Source of the DNA: Symbiobacterium sp040797425
GTDB lineage: Bacteria > Bacillota > Sulfobacillia > Symbiobacteriales > Symbiobacteriaceae
NCBI RefSeq assembly: GCF_040797425.1
Contig: NZ_JBFNEH010000014.1
Span: 1 to 64,000, forward strand
Length of the DNA: 64,000 nt
Direction: 5' to 3'
The notes beneath the pieces are model-generated. The model was not told where the DNA came from. It saw only the letters and a program-made list of their open reading frames with translations, and searched no databases. The position numbers and the translations under genes are program-made. Positions 59,288 to 64,000 of this stretch are shown piece after piece (the first letter of the stretch is position 1; the number at the start of each line of letters is the position of its first letter).

Positions 59288-59450
59288 GTTCTGTTCGTGC
59301 CCTCCGTTTGACGGCGGCCGGGGATACGTGCGCCCCGGCCGCGTTGCGTTCTGTTCGTGTTCACTGTTGATGACGGCCGGAGAGGGGGGCGCCCGACCGC
59401 GTTGCGTACTGTTCGTGCCGACTGTGGGTGGCAACAGCGGGGTACCACCA
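59288..59450 (+). repeat. 59-bp tandem repeat, three copies
   Basis: Units begin at 59288, 59348 and 59406 with GTTCTGTTCGTG (GTACTGTTCGTG in the third) and end in CCG-CCGCGTTGC. Copy 1 contains a 9-bp hairpin CGGCCGGGG/CCCCGGCCG (59315-59323 with 59333-59341); copy 2 has a weaker version. Related sequence occurs inverted at 60352-60377 and 60474-60500. Confidence 0.8.
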
Positions 59451-59737
59451 CCCGGGTAACGGCTGTCGCAATCGCAGTCGCGGGTGCGACCTCCACGGGC
59501 AGATGGTGTTGATGGTGCCGGGAAGGTGCCCCAGCGTCTGTGGTGATTACTTTGCCTACTGTCCCGACTCCCCCCTCGCGTCTGCGCCTTCATCACGGCG
59601 GCCCCTGCAACCAAGCGCGTTCCCTCTTGGAACACACCGGGGAGTGCCGGTCAGGTCCTTGACTCTGTAACTGAACCACGCTCAAGAACGCATGGATTGT
59701 GCTTCCCCCGGCCGGGCGGGTGGTGTACGGCAGACTG

Positions 59738-59965
59738 AAAATTAGGGGGAAATTTTGACCCATATTTCCGGCGAGATAGTGGGAAAAACTGCCCCATATT
59801 ACAGTTATGTAAACTTGGCCTCCGCCAACATTCCGTCGAATCCGGTAGTATTCTGTCGAAAGTGCCCTCACAGGACCCACTGGAGCCTCCAAAAACGTCT
59901 TTCGGGGTACGGAAATAGGGAAAAACAGCCCCCTATGTCGCTGAAAATATGGGGAAGTTTTGACC
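59738..59965. mobile_element. Possible remnant of IS21-like element ends or a MITE
   Basis: Four copies of a 20-28 bp motif, consensus ATATGGGGnAGTTTTnnCC: forward at 59738-59769 and 59943-59965, inverted at 59774-59801 and 59911-59939. The multiple GGGGGnAGTTTT blocks resemble the repeated terminal motifs of IS21-family elements. A direct repeat ATTCYGTCGAA occurs inside at 59830-59840 and 59850-59860. The block is more AT-rich than all neighbours and has no transposase. Confidence 0.45.
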
Positions 59966-60227
59966 GCCATTCTGGCAGCCCTCCCTTTTCCCCCGATGTG
60001 CCGGACTTGGCGCTGATACACCCCCGAGGCCCAACCCTGGCGGGACCTGTCAGACTGCCAGGCTGGGTAGAAGCTGGGGCCCGCTCCGCCGGACCCCGCT
60101 GGTTCAGCGTGAGGGTCGAGCCGCGTCGAGCTGATCCTTTGGCCCGCTCAAAAGTGTGCCAGTCGTGCTGTTGTTCGGGTGGGCAGGGGTGGCGAATCCG
60201 AGGGAACCAAACAAGACCGGAATCGAC

Positions 60228-60545
60228 GGCAGCTGTAAGCCGAGCGTACGCGGTTGAAGAGCACGGTGCACGGGCGTCAGGCGCGCCTGACGCCCGAAGA
60301 AGGCGCTACGGGCGAACCTCACGGGACCTCCGGGACCAACTACCACCGCCTGGATCAACAGTGACTGCGAACAGAACGGATGCAGGGGAAGCACAGGGTA
60401 CTCGGCGGCAGGCAAGCCGGCCCGCCCGCCGGGAAGCCTGAGCGCCAACACGCCGCAGGGGTCGGCCGCGCTCGACATCAACACTCGCTGCAAACAGAAC
60501 AGATGCGCCGGGGAGCACAGGGTGCACAGCGGCGACAGGCACGCT
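60228..60545. repeat. 123-bp degenerate tandem repeat
   Basis: Two clear copies start at 60354 and 60477 (ATCAACA-TG-CTGC-AACAGAAC-GATGC, then GAGCACAGGGT and GGCGRCAGGCA), and a weaker one near 60231 with GAAGAGCACGGTGCAC. The first part of each clear copy is the reverse complement of the 59-bp repeat core. Confidence 0.65.
60271..60296. repeat. Perfect 26-bp palindrome
   Basis: CGGGCGTCAGGCG (60271-60283) is followed without spacer by its exact reverse complement (60284-60296). It lies in the first, weakest 123-bp unit. Confidence 0.85.
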
Positions 60546-60743
60546 GGGCCCCGCGTACGCAGCCCAGGTACGCTCCCCCGGGGGAAATCGGTGCGCCGGC
60601 TCCCGAAGCGACCCGCAACATCGCCGTGGAGACCGTGGGAGCGCAATGCTACCGCTCGGGCCTCCCCGGCTGTCCGCAACGGCTCGCCGCCGCTCAATGC
60701 CGGTTGGTCCGGGTACGGCGCGCCAGGCACCCGAGGGAAAAGC

Positions 60744-60775
60744 GTCCGGGGTCCCGCAAGGGCGGGACCCCGGAC
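60744..60775 (-). terminator. Terminator of ABC-2 operon
   Basis: Perfect 14-bp stem (60744-60757 with 60762-60775), 4-base loop, followed on the minus strand by GCTTTTCCC; 33 bases after the permease stop. Confidence 0.85.
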
Positions 60776-60808
60776 CGTCGTGTATGTGAACTCTCCACGC
60801 AGCAGCGA

Positions 60809-61798
60809 TCACGCACGGATCTCCTGCCGCATGAAGAGAATGTAAGAGACGGCAAAGCAGACGGCCGTGAGCGCCACCAGCCCCACCGCCTGCGGCCAGC
60901 AGAGCAGGATGGACTGGCCCACCGGCAGCACGCCCTCCAGGGCGCCAAGCACCTGCTCCAGCGTGACCGGGCCCAGCGTCCGGACCAACGGGTTGAGCAG
61001 CGTCACCATCGCCTCGCTGTAAAGATACCCGGGGGACAGCCGGCTTAACCACAGGTAGAGGCCCGTCGGATCCTCGCCCGCCACAAGGCCCACCAGCATA
61101 TCCCAGAACACGCTGAAGAAGAGCCACACGGCAATCGAGGCCAGCGCCGACGTCGCCGACTGCCGGAACATCACCGAGAACATCACGGCCAGCGCCATCC
61201 AGAAGGCGACGTAGATGGTGGTGAGCACACCGTAGGCCACCAGCCGCAGCAGCTCGTCGCCCGTAGGGGGCACGCCGATCATCAGGAGCCCGAGGGCGCC
61301 CACGGAGAGCAACAGCGCCGCCAGCGTCACCACGATGGTCAGCACGCCGGCCAGGAACTTGCCGTTAATCACGGCGTCGCGGTGGATCGGCTGCGCCAGC
61401 AGGCGGCTCAGGGTGCGCCGGTTCTGTTCGCCGCAGATGGCGTCGAAGCCCAGGGCAATACCCAGGAGCGGCGCCAGGAACGAGACGAAGGCGGTCAGCG
61501 AAGGCAGCCGTTCGCTGCCGCCGCTGAACAGCCGGAGGAAGACGAAGTCGGGCGTGGCCGACGTGGTCTCTACCACGGACCGGATCGTCTGGGCGGCGGT
61601 ATAGAGCGAGGCAACGCCCGTGACGACCAGGATCGCCATCAGGATGATCATGCGCCAGCTGTTCACGTTGTCGGCGAACTCCTTGCGCACCACCGCGGCC
61701 AGCCCGGTCGAGGCCGGCGCCGGGGCCCGCTCGTCCTGGGGCTGGGCCTTCAACCGCTCCAACCACGCCTTAGGCTGCACCTTTGGAAGGACGGCCAT
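60809..61798 (-). CDS. ABC-2-type transporter permease
   Basis: A 329-residue membrane permease with a cytoplasmic start (about residues 1-50), six predicted helices beginning WRMIILMAILVVTGVASLYT and an ABC-2 signature CGEQNRRTLSRLLAQPIHRD after the second helix. It pairs with the ATPase gene directly upstream. ATG at 61798 is chosen because GGGAGGTGA lies just before it; it overlaps the ATPase end by 29 bases. Substrate is unknown; related systems act in export, stress or membrane-protein processing. Confidence 0.88.
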   Translation of the reverse strand: MAVLPKVQPKAWLERLKAQPQDERAPAPASTGLAAVVRKEFADNVNSWRMIILMAILVVTGVASLYTAAQTIRSVVETTSATPDFVFLRLFSGGSERLPSLTAFVSFLAPLLGIALGFDAICGEQNRRTLSRLLAQPIHRDAVINGKFLAGVLTIVVTLAALLLSVGALGLLMIGVPPTGDELLRLVAYGVLTTIYVAFWMALAVMFSVMFRQSATSALASIAVWLFFSVFWDMLVGLVAGEDPTGLYLWLSRLSPGYLYSEAMVTLLNPLVRTLGPVTLEQVLGALEGVLPVGQSILLCWPQAVGLVALTAVCFAVSYILFMRQEIRA

Positions 61799-62810
61799 CC
61801 CCGTCACCTCCCTCGGCGAAGTACCGCCGATAGATGTCGTCCAGGCTGCGGCCCACCTGGGTGAGGTGCATCACCGCCGCCCCGTGGGCGGCGACCAGCC
61901 GGCTCACCTCGGGCCGCAGCTCCCGCCGGCAGACGAGTTCGACCCGCACGCTGCTCTCGCCCGCCCCCTGCGGGGTGGCGACGGGCCGCCGCAGCTCGTC
62001 GTCCGCCGCGTGCTCCGTGGCGTCGAGGCGGCGCAGCGACTCGACCCCGTCCAGCCGCTCCAGTTCGGCCAGCAAGGCGGGCGGACAGGGCGAGAGTTCC
62101 ACCTCCAGCCGGAGCGGCTCGCCGGCCAGCGCCTGGTCGGCCAGCTCCTCCACCCGGCCGCAGGCGATCATCTGGCCCTTCACGAAGATCGCCACCCGGT
62201 CGCAGACGGCCTGCACCTGGTGCAGCAGGTGCGAGGAGAGCAGCACCGTCATCCCCTCGTCGGCCAGCTCGCGAATCAGACGGAGGAAGGCCCGGGCGCC
62301 CTCGGGGTCGAGACCCAGCGTCGGCTCGTCCATGATGACCAGCCGGGGCCGCTTGAGCAGGACATCGGCCACCCCGAGCCGCTGCCGCATGCCACGGGAG
62401 TAGGCGCCCACCTTGGTGTCGGCCGCGTGGGTCAGGCCGACGCGCTCGAGCAGCCGGTCGATCTGAGCCGCCGCCTCCTTCCGGGAGAGCCCGTTCAGGT
62501 CGGCCGTGTAGAAGAGGTTCTGCCGTCCCGTCAACTCGTCGTAGAAGCCCACGTTATCGGGCAGGTAGCCGGTGAGCCGCTTGACAGCCAGCGGCTCCCG
62601 CACCGGGTCGTGGCCCAGTACCCGGATCGAACCCTCGGTGGGCTCGGTGAGGCCCAGCAGCATCAGGATGGTGGTCGTCTTGCCCGCCCCGTTGGGTCCC
62701 AGCAGGCCGAAGACCTCCCCAGACTGGACCTCCAGGTCCAGCCCGTCCACGGCGGTGAAGTCGCCGTAACGCTTCACCAGTCCGTGGGTCTCGATGACGG
62801 TCTCAGCCAC
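61770..62810 (-). CDS. ABC-2 transporter ATP-binding protein
   Basis: A 346-residue ABC ATPase with Walker A GPNGAGKTTT (about residue 40), signature YSRGMRQRLGVADVLL, Walker B RLVIMDEPTLGLDPEG and the H-loop LLSSHLLHQV. The C-terminal 100 residues form an extra domain often seen in CcmA/NosF-like ATPases. The GTG at 62810 is preferred over that at 62819, because GGAGGTGA sits 5 bases upstream. It is between, and overlapping or touching, the NEW3 gene and the permease gene, so all three form one operon. Confidence 0.92.
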   Translation of the reverse strand: MAETVIETHGLVKRYGDFTAVDGLDLEVQSGEVFGLLGPNGAGKTTTILMLLGLTEPTEGSIRVLGHDPVREPLAVKRLTGYLPDNVGFYDELTGRQNLFYTADLNGLSRKEAAAQIDRLLERVGLTHAADTKVGAYSRGMRQRLGVADVLLKRPRLVIMDEPTLGLDPEGARAFLRLIRELADEGMTVLLSSHLLHQVQAVCDRVAIFVKGQMIACGRVEELADQALAGEPLRLEVELSPCPPALLAELERLDGVESLRRLDATEHAADDELRRPVATPQGAGESSVRVELVCRRELRPEVSRLVAAHGAAVMHLTQVGRSLDDIYRRYFAEGGDGDGRPSKGAA

Positions 62811-62815
62811 CGGAC

Positions 62816-63973
62816 TCACCTCCGGCCGAAGGTGCGGAAGACCCAGTAGAGCCCGCCGCCCACCGCGGCCAGCACCGCCACGCCCACCAGGCCCCAGAGG
62901 GTCGGCGTCTGCACCGCCACCCGGAAGTCCGCGCTGCTGGTAGCCCGGTTGTCGCCGCTGCGGGCGCGCAGGGTCAGCAGGTAGTCGCCGGCCAGCGCCT
63001 TGCTGTTGGGCATGACCTCCATCGTCACCTGGCGGCTCTCGCCGGGCGCCAAGCTGTCGATCTTCTCAGGCGAGAAGGTGGCCGACCAGTTGGGCGGCAG
63101 CGTGGTGGAGAAGCTCACATCGGTCACGGGGTTGGTGCCGGTGTTCTTCACTTCGAGCGTGACGCCGTTCTTCCGCCCCGCCACGGCATCGAAGGAAAGC
63201 CGGCCGTCGGGGGTAGTGACCTGCAGGCCGTACTTGCCCAGCACTTCCAGCTCCAGGTCGAGCCGGGCCTCGGAGGAGCCCGAACGGGCGAAGATCGGCA
63301 CCGTGTAGGTACCCGCTTCCACCTCCTCCGGAACGGTGACGGAGACGCTCAACGACTGGCTGCTGTTGGCATCGACCGGGATGCTGCCCACCTGCTTGCC
63401 CGAGACGGTGAACGTCACCTGCCAGCCCTCGGGTGCGTTGGCGCCCAGGGCGAAGGTCTCGTTGAGGTCACCCTCGTTGCGCAGGTTAACCGTGAAGGTG
63501 TAGCTCGTGCCGGCCTGGGCCTGGATGGACGGGAAGTCCGTGTCCAGGGTGGCCCGGCCCGTGGCCGTGGCCGCCACCGTGATCGCCAGGGGCAACTCGG
63601 CTACCTCGCCGCCGCTGGACGCAGACAGAACCACCCGGTAGGTCCCCTCGGGGGTCGCGTCGGGCACCTGCAGGTTCAGCGTGACGCTCTCACTGCCGTC
63701 AGGAGCGATGTAGACCTGATTCACCGGGTAACCGGAACCCCGGAAGGACGGCTGCTCCCAGCCGTCGGGCAGCTCGACCACCGAGAGGTCGGCCACGCCC
63801 GATCCGCCGGACAGGTTGAGGGTCAGGCTCAGCATCTCGCCGGGCTTGACGACGATGCCGGGGTAGCGGGTAGTGAACGAGAGCCCTGCCGCCGCCGCCG
63901 GGGGAGCCGCCGCGAAGAGAACCAGGGCGGCCGCCGCCAGAATCATCCCCCAGCGTGGTAAACGGAGCGACAT
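62816..63973 (-). CDS. Secreted, membrane-anchored NEW3-domain protein
   Basis: A 385-residue exported protein. Signal peptide about residues 1-28 (LVLFAAAPPAAAAG), then about three Ig-like beta-sandwich modules of 100-110 residues with the NEW3/NPCBM-associated pattern (PEGWQVTF, VPEEVEAGTYTVPIFARSG, NTGTNPVTDVSFSTTLPPNW), and one C-terminal helix (LWGLVGVAVLAAVGGGLYWV) with a basic tail. It should stand outside the membrane on its C-terminal anchor. It is the first gene of the ABC-2 operon and likely works with that transporter. ATG at 63973 follows GAGGTGAGG. Confidence 0.88.
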   Translation of the reverse strand: MSLRLPRWGMILAAAALVLFAAAPPAAAAGLSFTTRYPGIVVKPGEMLSLTLNLSGGSGVADLSVVELPDGWEQPSFRGSGYPVNQVYIAPDGSESVTLNLQVPDATPEGTYRVVLSASSGGEVAELPLAITVAATATGRATLDTDFPSIQAQAGTSYTFTVNLRNEGDLNETFALGANAPEGWQVTFTVSGKQVGSIPVDANSSQSLSVSVTVPEEVEAGTYTVPIFARSGSSEARLDLELEVLGKYGLQVTTPDGRLSFDAVAGRKNGVTLEVKNTGTNPVTDVSFSTTLPPNWSATFSPEKIDSLAPGESRQVTMEVMPNSKALAGDYLLTLRARSGDNRATSSADFRVAVQTPTLWGLVGVAVLAAVGGGLYWVFRTFGRR

Positions 63974-64000
63974 CGATTCCTCACCTCACAACCATGATCA

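Larger units (their letters stand above)
59282..60808. other. 1.5-kb non-coding repeat-rich spacer
   Basis: No open frame here has protein-like composition. The region holds a 59-bp tandem repeat (59288-59450), an AT-richer block of inverted motifs (59738-59965), a 26-bp perfect palindrome (60271-60296), a 123-bp degenerate tandem repeat (60228-60545) and a terminator (60744-60775). Between them (59466-59737, 59966-60227 and 60546-60743) I see nothing beyond short GC-rich inverted repeats. Confidence 0.7.

Noticed and set aside
59288..59450. CRISPR array at the 59-bp repeats
   Set aside because: The periods of 60 and 58 could look like repeat plus spacer, but the would-be spacers are related to each other and there are only three units.
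59755..60441. Open frame of 228 codons in the repeat-rich spacer
   Set aside because: It runs through inverted repeats, a palindrome and tandem units, has random-looking composition and no ribosome binding site.
1..64000. tRNA or rRNA genes
   Set aside because: Scanning for tRNA T-loop and acceptor patterns and for rRNA conserved blocks on both strands by eye gave nothing convincing. A covariance-model search would be needed to exclude small RNAs.

Overview
The window is uniformly GC-rich, uses many GTG and TTG starts behind strong GGAGG-type ribosome binding sites, and carries AddAB instead of RecBCD, Hsp33, an SLH-anchored surface protein and YkoP/YjzC-like genes. This suggests a high-GC, Gram-positive-type Bacillota such as a Symbiobacterium relative. 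That assignment is inferred from gene content and style, not from a database match.

Layout. 0-10.5 kb: 3' part of gap, a small protein, a D-2-hydroxyacid dehydrogenase, a NodB-type deacetylase overlapping a YkoP-like gene, an AspT-type transporter, a TauE/SafE-rhodanese fusion, a small methyltransferase, an NCS2 purine permease and a GGDEF-EAL protein. 10.6-24.4 kb: a co-directional DNA-repair block on the minus strand, read as DnaQ-like exonuclease > zinc-ribbon protein > sbcD > sbcC > addB > addA. 24.4-31.6 kb: a lipoprotein and two tandem paralogous Ugp-like sugar/glycerophosphodiester ABC cassettes (permease A, permease E, binding protein), neither with an ATPase gene. 31.9-39.2 kb: pyruvate carboxylase, a TipA-type MerR regulator divergent from hslO (Hsp33) with a textbook 19-bp-spacer MerR promoter between them, and a DUF815-type AAA ATPase next to a coiled-coil protein.

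39.4-47.5 kb: a frameshifted gene, a 2253-residue S-layer protein with about 13 cadherin-like repeats, two cadherin-like sandwich domains, a fibronectin type III domain and three SLH domains, and a pRiA4b ORF3-like gene. 47.7-56.4 kb: a cell-surface polysaccharide locus that looks eroded. A WbmS-like deacetylase, a Wzx-type flippase and a fused WbpB/WbpD-like oxidoreductase-acetyltransferase look intact. Beside them lie an LCP-aminotransferase chimera, a WbpE-like aminotransferase missing its PLP-lysine segment in frame, a broken Wzz gene and a truncated FemAB-like gene. 56.5-59.3 kb: an S41 peptidase and an MFS exporter. 59.3-60.8 kb: 1.5 kb of non-coding, repeat-rich DNA. 60.8-64 kb: an ABC-2 transporter operon with a secreted NEW3-domain protein.

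The most notable signals are the serial deletions in the polysaccharide locus, the MerR-Hsp33 regulatory unit, and the three families of non-coding repeats at 50.6 and 59.3-60.5 kb. Protein functions are assigned by recognising family motifs; no search was run.
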